From Telmatactis stephensoni (taxonomy: Eukaryota; Cnidaria; Anthozoa; Actiniaria; Isophelliidae): DNA of 64,000 bases. Shown piece after piece: positions 30,968 through 43,000 of this stretch. The notes below the pieces were generated by a model. The model did no database searches. It had not been told where the DNA came from and saw only the letters and a program-made list of their open reading frames with translations. The stretch spans positions 744,001 through 808,000 of the forward strand of contig JALIZF010001915.1 in the NCBI GenBank assembly GCA_029948255.1. The letters run 5' to 3'. Each line of letters starts with the position of its first letter. Within the stretch, counting starts at the first letter, position 1. The translations under genes and the position numbers were made by a program.

Positions 30968-31955
30968 TAGCCTGCGTGGCGGCTCTAGGGGATTGGGGAG
31001 GAGGGAAAAGGGAAGGGGAGGGGGAGGGGGAGGGGAGGAGGAAGAGGAGAAAGGGAGAGCCTGCACTCAACCCCCAGGTTTTCGTGTACCACCCACTTCA
31101 ACATATCAAATAACTCAGCCAATCAAATCTTACCGGCCCTTACCGGAAACTATTTCATGTGATATTCAACTAACAAAAGTTTAGCTTAGAAACTACGGAA
31201 ATCTATGGAATCGCCACAAGAAGGAAAACTTAAGCTGGTTTAAATATTCTACTGTTTACACGACAAAAAAGGCCAAAAATTCAAGCACAGGAAATCACAC
31301 AACTAATCCAGGCACGCTAGTTGACAGATATCTGTCAGATTATTTATATAATGCTTGTCTTCGTACCTTAGAATCATACTTTTAAAAGTAAATTTTGATA
31401 TTTTACATAGCCTTTTTTCTTTTTTAACTGATTGCCACAGTAGACATTATGTCTTATTTAAGTTTGTAAAAATTTGTCTTTTCCTTGCCACCACAATCTG
31501 AAATGACCGTTGTTAATAAGATCTATTTATGTTGTCAACTGACGAAGGTCAAAACAGAAAATCAAATTATTAAACGTTGGATTGTGTCGACAACAATCTT
31601 CGCAGAATATGTTTATCTTAAAGGAACTGTTGGTCCCAAATGTTCGTCGAAGAATCTCTACAAACCCTCCTGCAAGCAAATCTTCAACTGCTTGTTCTTG
31701 TTACAATCAACTATAAATGGCGGCAAAGAGGCGACAAAACTTTAAGCTTGATTTTGCCTTGTCAATCAATTTCTCATTTCGACCAATTGGAACGCGCGGC
31801 CTCTGGAGGCCGCACTGACACGAAAACCTGGGGGTTGAGTGCAGGCTCTCCCTTTCTCCTCTTCCTCCTCCCCTCCCCCTCCCCCCTCCCCTTCCCTTTT
31901 CCCTCCTCCCCAATCCCCTCTCCTCCCCAATCCCCTAGAGCCGCCACGCAGGCTA
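30968..31955. mobile_element. DNA transposon with long inverted ends and 9-bp duplication
   Basis: The left end begins TAGCCTGCGTGGCGGCTCTA and the right end is its inverse, TAGAGCCGCCACGCAGGCTA; the inverted repeats continue about 130 bases through purine-rich tracts to GCACTCAACCCCCAGGTTTT. A perfect 9-base duplication, AAATTTGTA, flanks the element (30959-30967, 31956-31964). It is 988 bases with no transposase seen. A 9-bp duplication and long terminal repeats suggest a non-autonomous Mutator-like element; an 8-bp (hAT-like) reading is also possible. A related solo end (GCCGCTACGCAGGCTA) is near 30855. Confidence 0.85.
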
Positions 31956-32329
31956 AAATTTGTACTGAACAATGCTTAAGGTGGTAAGCTTGGGTTCCCT
32001 GTGGTTTAACTCGGACCCTAACTCGGACTCCAACTCGGACTCAACTCTAACTCGGAGTTCCAAACTCGGGGAAATGAGATTCCCATTACACAAAGGCAAG
32101 AATTTCCTAGTCTTTCTAGTGGTGAAATATTATTAATTTAAACAAACTACTGATCTATTAAAGACAATATCTCCGTGTCTTACATGTCTGTCCTCAAGGT
32201 CCTCAAGTGAAGTTCGCTGCCACAAATCGATCTGTTTCGTGTTCTTGGACGATCAATACATTATAACTTGATTACAACTGCTGGTAAGAAGGTCATCACT
32301 AAATTCGAGAATTCGATATTAACGATTAA

Positions 32330-34060
32330 GGTGTTTCAAAGTAGTTGTTGACGCGCTACACCTCTCATTCTAAATTCGCCATTTAATGGACTTCTTCTCG
32401 TCGGATCAAAATATCCTTTGGACCAACTATCAAGCAAAGATTGAATTTTTAAATGATAGTAATGTTAAGTCAATCCGTGTTTTTACAGCAACGATAATCA
32501 ATGATCGTTTAAATCAGTCTTTCTAAAATATCTCTCGTTTATGATGAGCTTTTGAAAAACAAAAACATAGGCCTAAAACTTCTCATTCATGCACACATAC
32601 TTATAGTAAAATCAGAGAGTTTAAACAGAGCGATTTCGAGTTCTAGACGCAAACATTTTTTATGCGTATTTTGCGTCCGAAAAACTAAGGTATAGCTTGT
32701 CATGCAGAAACGAAATACTCGGCGCTCAAACATATGCGCCAAAATACTGAAAATACGTTGCTATATTGTTGTTCTTTCTCTCTGGTAAATTGCACTGGTT
32801 TAAGTGTTCATTTGGCGGAGTTATGATTTTTCTTCTGATAGTATGTGGGATTCATTAGCTGCGACAATTTTAACTTTCAAGCGCGGCGTAAGAGATATCT
32901 CTTCAAGTCATCACTGTTTAGAGCCCAAAATCACGGATACACTTGCTCAAAGTATCATAAAACACGCAAAAGAAATGTATTAAATTTGATGTAAAGCAAC
33001 ATTTTTAAATTTCACTTAAATACAGTGCTTCAAACGCGCCGGAGTAGAATCAAACCCGTGTGTACAAATGCATGACGATGGCGTGATGCTTGCTAATTAT
33101 GTCACGCTACATTACTTCGCGCCCGTGTTACGACGCATTTGCATATAGTGCCTTTACACTAATTGTCTCGCCTTTGACTTCACCAATTTCGAGTTTTGTG
33201 TGATCATATCCATTCAGTATAGTTCCTAGTTCAAATAAAACCGCGGTATGCAAATGCGTCGTAACACGGGTGCGAAGGAATGTAGCGCGACATAATTAGC
33301 AAGCATCACGCCATCGTCATGCATTTGTACACACGGGTTTGATTCTACTCCGGCGCGTTTGAAGCACTGTATTTAAGTGAAATTTAAAAATGTTGCTTTA
33401 CATCAAATTTAATACATTTCCTCTGCGTGTTTTATGATACTTTGAGTAAGTGTATCCGTGATTTTGGGCTCTAAACAGTGATGACTTGAAGAGATATCTC
33501 TTACGCCGCTTGAAAGTTAAAATTGTCGCAGCTAATGAATCCCACATACTATCAGAAGAAAAATCATAACTCCTCCAAATGAACACTTAAACCAGTGCAA
33601 TTTACCAGAGAGAAAGAACAACAATATAGCAACGTATTTTCAGTATTTTGGCGCATATGTTTGAGCGCCGAGTATTTCGTTTCTGCATGACAAGCTATAC
33701 CTTAGTTTTTCGGACGCAAAATACGCATAAAAAATGTTTGCGTCTAGAACTCGAAATCGCTCTGTTTAAACTCTCTGATTTTACTATAAGTATGTGTGCA
33801 TGAATGAGAAGTTTTAGGCCTATGTTTTTGTTTTTCAAAAGCTCATTGTAAATGAGAAATATTTTAGAAAGACTGATTTCAACAATCATTGATTATCTTT
33901 GCTGTAAAAACACGGATTGACTTAAAATTACTATCATTCAAAAATTCAATCTTTGCTTGATAGTTGGTTCAAAGGATATTTTGATCCGACGAGAAAAAGT
34001 CCATGAAATTGCGAATTTGAAATGAGAGGTGTAGCGCGTCAACAACTACTTTGAAACACC
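32330..34060. mobile_element. 1.73-kb near-perfect foldback element
   Basis: Arms of about 820 bases (32330-33150 and 33243-34060) are inverted copies. They begin GGTGTTTCAAAGTAGTTGTT and end with its complement; the inner ends are GTGTTACGACGCATTTGCAT and its complement. The spacer is about 90 bases. TTAA lies at both borders (32326-32329, 34061-34064), compatible with a TTAA-specific transposase, but TA is also possible. The arms differ by only scattered changes. No transposase was recognised; apparent ORFs in the right arm are not conserved in the left. Confidence 0.9.
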
Positions 34061-34294
34061 TTAAAGCAAAGTATCTTGAGATTAAAAGCCAATAGTTCTC
34101 AATCTCTCGCGACCAATTCGCGACCACAGGAACCTGGAAGCCTCGTGGTCAACCAGGCCTGGTGGTCAACAGTGTACCCCAAAGGCTTCTGGGTAATTTG
34201 CCGATTTGCGACGTTGATGGATAGATAGATAGACCGAAAAGGTAAACCTAGACTCGAGCTACCACAGGTAGCCCGAGTAAAAAGGCTGTCAGAG

Positions 34295-35172
34295 CTAAAG
34301 GCGATAGGAGATAGGTCATTCCACTATTCACGGTTGGGTTTTTTGTTTCGGCCCTCAGGCCGAAACGTTACTGTGTTTGGTTTGCTAACCCATAATTTTT
34401 GGCTCGTCTGTCAATTAGCTGTCATACTTTTATAACACATCCAATTATATGTCGCATTCTTTTCACGTCTATTAAAAAATTGTTGGTGAAAACCTACCAA
34501 CAAATGTTATTTGACGTGCCTGTCACCGACATCCAATCGCATGAAAGGAAGCGCTAAAACGTTTTGCAAAGATTGTGTTATCTATTGTTTATTTGACCGT
34601 GGGAACACCCCTTTCTGATTGGTCGGGAATAGAACTTGTAACAATCATACACGCCCTTTTAATCACTTGTGTGAAATTAGCCAATCTGGCACGAGAGGAA
34701 ATCATAGAAATCTCGATGAATGAGTTTACGCTCTATTTATAATAGTCATTGGAAATTTTATGGCAAAATTGTCATTAAAACACACGGATTTGCAGGATTT
34801 ACAGCCCTAAACTAAAGGCTGTTTATCGAGGTTTGTTGCATTGCTGCATTGCAACATTGCTTAAAAACTTTCCGCTTAGTTGAGTCACAATGAATCCTGC
34901 TGACATTAATGAACAAATTTGATTTTCAGTTTACATTTTTCTTTGCAAGTTAGAACTCCAAGTCTCGTAAAGGAATCTAAAGGGTTTTGAGCGGGCCGAA
35001 ACATCATTGCTTTGAAGCAATATAGGCTTGTTGCTTTTATTAAGAAAGTCAACAATCAGATATATATCCAAACATATCCAATGTTCGGAGCAAAACGAAC
35101 GGAATAACGAAGCTATTTTTAAAACTTCTTGATTACTTTGGATTTTGAATGACCTATCTCCTATCGCCTTTA
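34295..35172. mobile_element. Non-autonomous DNA transposon, 26-bp inverted ends
   Basis: Both ends carry TAAAGGCGATAGGAGATAGG followed by TCATTC, in inverted orientation. TA at the outer border fits a TA duplication. Inside are CGGCCCTCAGGCCGAAACG and GCGGGCCGAAACATCATTG but no transposase ORF. Confidence 0.8.
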
Positions 35173-36583
35173 ATTTAGCTATGACCTTTTTTGAAATAGG
35201 TGTATATCAATCGAACGCATTACCGAAGGATTTCAAAGCGACTTCTTCGTTGTATTCCAATGAGCGGAGCGGAAGTTTTAGGAGGGAGAAAAAGCCCTAA
35301 GTAGGGAGGAAGGAAAACCTGTGCCGAGGTACATCCCTTTCATGCGGAACCACCCCATAAAGTTTATTACATGGAGCAAGAACACCAAGGAAAACGGACT
35401 TTTCAAAGAGGAGACGGTTTGCAGTTACCTCTCTGCAAACCTAGATGGAGGTGTAAACGGTGGAACATCGGGGCACGGTTATTCAAAAGTAGGATATTGT
35501 GAACCCAGGGTTAATGCCAAAGGTTTTTAAAACACTGGGTTAGTGCTAGCTAACCCACTTTCGAACCGGGCCCGGAGATCACCAACGGGAGAAAGTTTTG
35601 CCTAAAACTATCATCAATACAACAACTGGATATATTGTTGCTAAAGTTCATTACAAAAATCGTTTAATAATTCTTTTGAAAGTTGTAACAGAGGTTCCCG
35701 GAGTAGAATAACGCACGGCGAATAAAACTCCATTTATAGCTTATTTGATATAAATAATCACATGATCAACAATAGTAGTGGTTATCACGCATGCCTATAA
35801 CCAGAAAAAAGAGATTTCAACTGTACAAAAATGTGTATGTACAATCCTTGTAAAATTTATAAATAAACATCTTATGAATGACTCAATGCATGGGCATTCC
35901 TATCCTATGTCTACAATGTAAACCTGTTTACATTAGGGCTACCGTCTTTAAGGTAAACGTTACAATCCTACTATATCTGCCATTTATCTTTGTCGAATAT
36001 ACTATAGGCTTAAAAAAAACTTGTTCTTAAACTTAACGTTAGCGTGATCAATTACGTAGGGTCATGAGCGGAAACGTAAGGTACCGGTATCTCTTACGTT
36101 TTCCTTCACATCTGGAGGGAAAAAACGTACGAGACATACGCGCGTTATTTTACGAGTTCAAAACAGTGGTTGTAAACGGATGAATGGGAACCAGCTTACA
36201 AATTCAGCTCGCTTACATCACAAGGCAGTTAAAAGTAGTAAGTTTTCATTAAATTAAAGAGAAAAGTTTGGGATTAATTAACTAACTACACAAACAGTTC
36301 GCATTACACAGCACAATAGAGAGAAATTCGCCGCTCAAGTCATCACTTTCATATATATATATATTTGTCAATAACTAAAAACACTATGTCCTCGGTACAA
36401 AATCTTTGGAAAACTTGATGGTACACAAGTTACTGGAAAGCCCAACGCAAGCGCACAAAATGCGCAAACTTTTATCTTGTCAAATAATGCTTATCTTTCG
36501 AACACCAAACAGTATGGGATATCCTTGTCCTCAATAACGACATTGGCATGACGCCTGGTTTTCAACAATCGACTAGGAACGAC
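35173..36583. other. Spacer, no gene seen
   Basis: I find no exon with supported borders. A short ORF at 35321-35530 has no recognisable domain. There is a small AT dinucleotide tract at 36353-36365. Part may be the ARID2 3' flank. Confidence 0.4.
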
Positions 36584-36821
36584 CTAAAAGGCCAAGTCAT
36601 ACGTCGAACTTTTGCCGTGTCGAATCTAATAGTTGCATTTTGTAGATGAGAAGTGCGGCGTCTGAATCTATTGTATTGACAGATTTGATTAAGTATTAAA
36701 TTGAAAAATTCAGTTTGAATCAAATTTGTCAAATTCATGGTTCAGACGCCGCACTTCTCATCTACAAAATGCAACTACTAGATTCGACGCGGCAAAAGTT
36801 CGACGTCTGAACTGGGCCTAA
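36584..36821. mobile_element. Palindromic MITE downstream of ARID2
   Basis: The left arm (CGTCGAACTTTTGCCGTGTC ... TTGTAGATGAGAAGTGCGGC) is inverted in the right arm (GCCGCACTTCTCATCTACAA ... GGCAAAAGTTCGACGTC). Outer ends are CTAAAAGGCC and GGGCCTAA. The arms are about 100 bases. Confidence 0.85.
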
Positions 36822-37007
36822 GCAAACTCAGGACGAGCGTTATCTTGTACTATCAGGGACAACTCGCCTTTATGTAAACATGGTCTAATAAACGTCACGT
36901 ACAGTCTACACAGGCTGTTGGAGTTACTTGTGGAAATGGCTCTTTTTTGCTTATGTCGTTAGTGAGGGGGAGTGCTTTAAACACTGTATTTTCCATAAAA
37001 TCCAATA

Positions 37008-40000
37008 TCATCTGTCGAAAGCCCATATAAAGGTATTATTATCGTCGTCTGATGTTTTCCTATGCGGTGATAGCTCTGATAGACAAGCTGCTACCGCGTG
37101 TGCTGCTTCTGAATGTGACATTGCTACTTCTGATAGGAGACGTTCATGACGACGGAGATGACTGTAAATAAATTAATAGCAAGTTAGATTGGATAGATAA
37201 ACAATGAGTGAATAAGTGGATAAGGGGCTGAATGTTAATGAGCTAAAAAAGATGAACGAATAAATGAACGAACGAACGAACGAATGAACGAACTGATGAA
37301 AGAGTTAATGAGTGGATGAGTGAAATTATGAGTAAAATTATGGAGTGAACAAATGGATGGATGGATGGATGTGAGGTGAATGAAAAGTGGACGTAATGAT
37401 AACATAAAGAAGCTGATCAAAAATCTAGAGGATAAATTGACAACCCGCTACAAAGGGAAACAAACAGACAGATAGACAGACAAACAATATATAGTTAACA
37501 GTCCTTTTAGATCAATAGTTACCTTCTAGCAATAGCCGAGTATTGTGCTATATTTCTTAGAACAAGAGCAGATGTTAACCGAACAGTCTTTGTAAGCGGT
37601 GACTCTTCCTCTTCCTACAAAACAACAATACTTGTAGTCAGAATCTCAGCAAGAGCGTCCGTAAAAGGTAAAGGAATTTAGTTTACTTCGAAAGCGCAGG
37701 GAGTGGTTATCCCAATTCTCCCAAGCGTCCATTACTCCCCTCTCTCCATCAATCTCCGTTTTACGGGGAACTGAATGAAAAGAAATCGAAACAAGGATGC
37801 GAGGCTATAGGGAATCAAACTCGGACCTCTTGCATAGAAGGCTGTGCACTAACTAACTGTGCTATTCTTGCTTTGTAACAAAATACAATTATAAAGTAGA
37901 ACTATTTCGAAGGTTTTTAATCCAAACCACGATTAATTTCAGATTTGCTGTCTAGTGCGTATGTCGATTTTTGTTGGTAAGTAAGTTGCCAATTATGTGC
38001 ACCAAGTGCGAATGGAGCATAAGAACGATAAAGTATGTTACAAAAGTACCTGCATAGCTGACATCATTCGTGCTAATAGCTGATAAGCAGGGAAGTAATT
38101 AGAAGATTGCTGTTGGCTTGGTGGTGTTGGTTGTGGTGGTGCTGGCGTTGTTGCTTGGGGTTGCTGTTGAGTTGGTGGTGGTGGTGGTGGTGGTTGCTGA
38201 GGTGTTGGGTTAGTTGGTGTACTTGTTACTGGTGTAGGATCGCTGTGCTTTTGCTGTAAAATTAAATAAATCGTTGTGCATTGGTTTTCACAAATATGAC
38301 AGCATCATAACATAACACTAGTTTAAGTAGTCCCAAGTGACGTTTTGGATGATTTTTCAAGATTTAAAGAAAAGATTTTTCGTTTAAAATGTATCATTGG
38401 GCTTCTCTCAGCCTAAACAATATCCCTGGTGTTTTTTTAACAAAAATGCCTGAAATTCTTGGCTAGCAACGGTCTGATCTTTCTTAACAATGGACCACTG
38501 ATCCATAAAAGTTGTTTTTATTCAAATTTTCTAGTCTTGCCTCTTACTGTACTAATTCAATTAACAGCTTTGATGTCATTCTTTCAAAGCAAAAACACAG
38601 CAAATATCTTGTAATTTCTCCTACTTGATGTTGATATTTCTTCAAATAAACAGCCGGACATTGATTTTTTACGCCCCGAGAAGTTGATCAACGCCATTTT
38701 GAACCCAGTATTTAAAAAGCTGAAAAATCACCCAGAACGTCACTTGGGACATTTTCATTTTGACCCCTTTAATTGTTGACCCCTTTTGAGGGGGTGTTTA
38801 CATGACACTAGGATCATCCTAGTACTAGCATCATCCTAGCAGGTGAATCATCCTAGAGTAGATTTCGTATGACTGTGAAAACGGCACCGCACGGTCACGG
38901 CAGTTAACTCGAATGTTTTTATAGACATTACGGCACTGTCACGGCCACGGCACGGCGCGGTCCGTTTCACACTCATACGAAATCTGCTCTATCTGCTACA
39001 CATTTACTGCATTCTGTTTAGTAGCATGATCCTAGTACCCGAAGTGAAGACACAAATTTCCATGTAAACAGAGTGTAAAATGTATAGCAGGTAGGATGAT
39101 TCACCTGCCAGGATGATCCTAGTGCCATGTTAACACCCCAGTCATTCCGGTCCCTCAAAGGCGGGTTAGCGCTAATCCACCGTCGAGCAACCAGACCCTG
39201 TGTACTAAGTAGGGGCATCCCTGTAAGCTTGACATTTCTGAATGACAGATTGATACATCACTGAAAAGTGGACATCTCTACCAAGGTGTGTCATACAATT
39301 AGAGAAGTCAAAAGCAACTCAAACTTCCATAAAAACTGAAAAAAATACCTGCAAATGGAAAAGCAGCGATGACCGTGACCTACGAACTGGTGGACAGTTT
39401 TCCCACATGCATGTCATTACTAAGCTATCACGTGGGACATGAGCAGTAACCACGTGACCAAACAACTGTTTACTTCCATCAAAGGAACTAATAAATAAAT
39501 ATCAAGTGTTAAGTAATATAAACAAATTATAAAATAACTATGATATAACGCGCGCTCTGATTGGCCAAAGGGCGCGTGTCGCGCATTCTCTATGAGAACA
39601 CTCAACACGCGCGCGCACATTTTCCAACTTTCTCCAACGAAAAAAGAAAATAAAACTTCCAATAATTGTATTTTATAAAAGAAATAGAAAACTCGGCTAC
39701 GCCTCGTGCTTCTCCTAACACTTCTCTCGTCTTCTTACAATTCCCGCGTGCTTCTATAACTCAACATAGCACGCTGCCTCGTTTTCTATTTCTACAATAC
39801 ATCACTGACCCCAATCTTTCAGTATGCTATATTCGGAGGGATGTGTTCTTGTCACTAATAGGGAGATCCCTGAGTGCGTGTGGTCTGTGATATTCATCCT
39901 ATTGCGATTTGAACATTACTCTCACCAATATCCCACTATCTCAAAACTTTGTTTCAACAGCCCTTTTTGTCAAGACACCTCAAGACAAAGTATTCTTCAT

Positions 40001-43000
40001 TCCTAAAGTTTCAAATTCTTTTCATCTTTTGTCAATAAACTTTTTGATATTTGCTCTTTTTTGAGTTGAAATAGTATTATTTTGAATCTGTTGCCCATCA
40101 AAGTCTAACAGCTTTTCTCTGAAGAGAAGCTAACGTTGAAATTCAAATGCACATGCAAACTTTAGAAAAAGTCTATTGTAAATTTCAGACTGTATTGCAA
40201 TACACACGTACCTTGTACAATTTGCCCACTTGCATCTAAAAGGCTTGTCAACAGTAGGCGGCTCACTGCTAACCTGTGGTACTTGCCCATCTACTGGTGA
40301 CGATGATGATGTTGATGGCACAGCAGAGCTTGCTGGGATAGGAAGAGTGTCAGGTATCCCAGAAGGCAACGATACTTGTGGTTGTTGAGCAGGAAGCTGT
40401 TGTCTATTATCCTGTTGGTCTGTGACAGGCATTTTAGGTGTGACTAGCGCTTTGGTTCTGTGTTCTAAGATGGCATTGAGATGTTGCTGGGCTGGTGGTC
40501 GTATAGGTGCAGAACTAGGATTATGATTAACAGAGTTATAGCTAGGTGGAAAGGGAGGTCGTGCTGTACCATTCCATGTTGTACTTGTTCTGACATCACT
40601 AGTTGGTCTTGCTTGGAAACTATCACTACCATAGCGACCAGGTAAAACATCGTTTGGTCCTGGTGCCCGTTGTTGTATAGGTCGAGTAGCGGAAGTAATA
40701 GGGACCTTGTCATGCATATTATTTTGAAGTCCTTTACTTGATGGTAATGATTCACTATTTGGTCTAATGGGTAATGTGCCAGGGTTCCGAAGTTCTTGAG
40801 CCACAGCATGATATCCTAAGTCTGGAAGACTTGGAATATTTTTATGTTGATCTGTGGTTTTTGACTTGGGATCAGTATCGACAGAATCTATACGTAAATC
40901 ACCCAGTATCACATCACTAAACAACCCAGTATCTGTATCACTTTCCTCAAGATATTTCCCAAAATCGGAATTATTCTCACTATCGAAAAGATCAGGCGAT
41001 GAAGCCTTACTGTTACTACCGCTTAGGTGTTCACCTTCTGGAGCCATCAAGTCCAGATCAGATGAGTTAATATCACAGACCCCATTCAGTGGCATATGAA
41101 GGTCTTTGCCTAGTAGCTTGTCCATTAGTTTGTTTCTAGGGTCAGTTCTTATATCCCCATTAACCATAGGGCTTGGCTCATCTGTAGTACAGTCTAAAGT
41201 AGAGTCCTCTAATCGTGTTCTTTTGGAACCATTTATTCCATTCTGATTCGTATTTACCAAGCCCTCAGAATTTAAGTTTGCATGTCTGCTCTTAAAGTCT
41301 CTCTTTACTCCTGTACTTCCTGTTTCAGCGTTATTTTCATAAGGTAACGATGTATTTCCATTCTCCTGGTCATTATTACTTATTGCTGAGTTAACTTTTT
41401 TCTGAGTACTATTTGTATTTTCCACAACAATGATTCTTTGTTCTTCAGCATTTTTCAAAATGTCAGTCGATAAGATGTCTTCTGCTTTTTCTTCTCTTGC
41501 TATTAGAACTACTCCATCTGATGATCGACGTCTGTTTGGAGTGGTAGAAACAGCATTTGTGCTGAAATACAAGAAAACAAACAAATTATAATAATGACCA
41601 CAATGAAACAATCCGAAATGTTTACTGCAATTTTCATAATTATGCGAACTCTGACCTTCAAACAGTCCGTTGGAATTTGGTTTTTAGCTTCCGCCCACTT
41701 CAAACAAACAACCAAAAAAATACTCATAAAGATCCCTAAAAACCCATCAAATGACTTAATATGATCTTTAGACGATCTATAACAGCTAAATATAATTTTG
41801 GTGTTAGTTAAATCTACGTATTTTTGATTTTTAATTTTGATTGACGGAAGCTAATTTGGCAAAAACCACTTGAGTGTTTACATGTCTGAGTTCGCAGGAT
41901 TTTGAAAATTGCAGTAAAATTACAATATCACTACTAATAGTTCCTTCTGTCAACAGAATGTATCAATGAAACTTACCTAGGGTTACTAGCAGGTTTGGGA
42001 GCAATAGCAATAGGCTGATTTCCTCTTCCACCAAAACCACCAACCCCCTGAAATGCAGGGCGTTCTTGGGTGGCTACCATTTGGGGTTGAGCTGGTGGTC
42101 TGGGTTGGCCCATAAAGGGTGACCTGTGCACTTGTTGTTGAAAGCCTTGTTGATTATTCTGAGTGAAAGTTTGTTGTTTTTGTACATCTTGTCCTTGAAG
42201 GGGTCTTTGGGGTATAAATTGGTAAGGTCTTGGGGCTCCCATTGGAGAAGGTCCATTTTGAGGGCGGTCATTATTGCCTGGCCCTGGTTGCGAAGAAGTA
42301 GGTGCTGGACTTTGAACAGATGGCGCTGGCGGAGCAGGTCTGATAGGAATCAAACCTTGTTGAGGGTACATATTTGGCCTTGGTGCTATACGAGGAGCCA
42401 TACCAGGAGAAGCTGGTCTTTGGGTCATGTTTGGTAGACCAGGCTGCATTTGTGGTACTCTTTGAATCTGCTGCTGCTGTTGAGGCTGTGGGCGTATTAA
42501 GGGCTGGGTTGCCTGTGGTAGTGATTGGGCTGACATTTGAGGTGGGCGTGGTTGTATAGGAGGCATTGGTTTGGGGAACACTTGACCTTGAGCTTGGGGG
42601 AATTGTTGTTGATTGTTATTAAAGGGAGTGTTTTGTTGAAATGACATGGTATTTTGCTGTGGCTGACTTTGTTGGAAATTTGTACTTTGAGATGCTATGA
42701 CATTTTGCTGCTGCTGCTGCCACTGTTGTTGGGACACCTGTGGTGTCGGCTTGTTCATTGCTGCTGATACCACTGGCCTCTGTATATTTTGCTGTGGCAG
42801 TGATGTTTGATTTTGCATAGGCAACAAAGGTCTTTGATTCGATCCTTGAGCTTGGGGTGTAAACTGGTTAGGAGTTCCTTGGAAACTTGGTCGTCGCAAG
42901 GGAATTGGAGTTGTTTGGTTTACAGCTCCCTGACTGAATGCCCCAGTTGGTGAGGAAGGAGATTGTCGTACCATGTTCATGCCTTGTGGGACAGGTCTTT

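Noticed and set aside
33398..33889. Two minus-strand ORFs in the right arm of the large palindrome
   Set aside because: The inverted left arm does not keep the frames open in the same way, so coding constraint is unlikely.
35321..35530. 69-residue ORF
   Set aside because: No domain, no splice context and no similarity that I recognise.
37795..37880. tRNA-like antisense segment (GGGAATCAAACTCGGACCTC)
   Set aside because: Box B-like only; too degraded to call even as a SINE with confidence.
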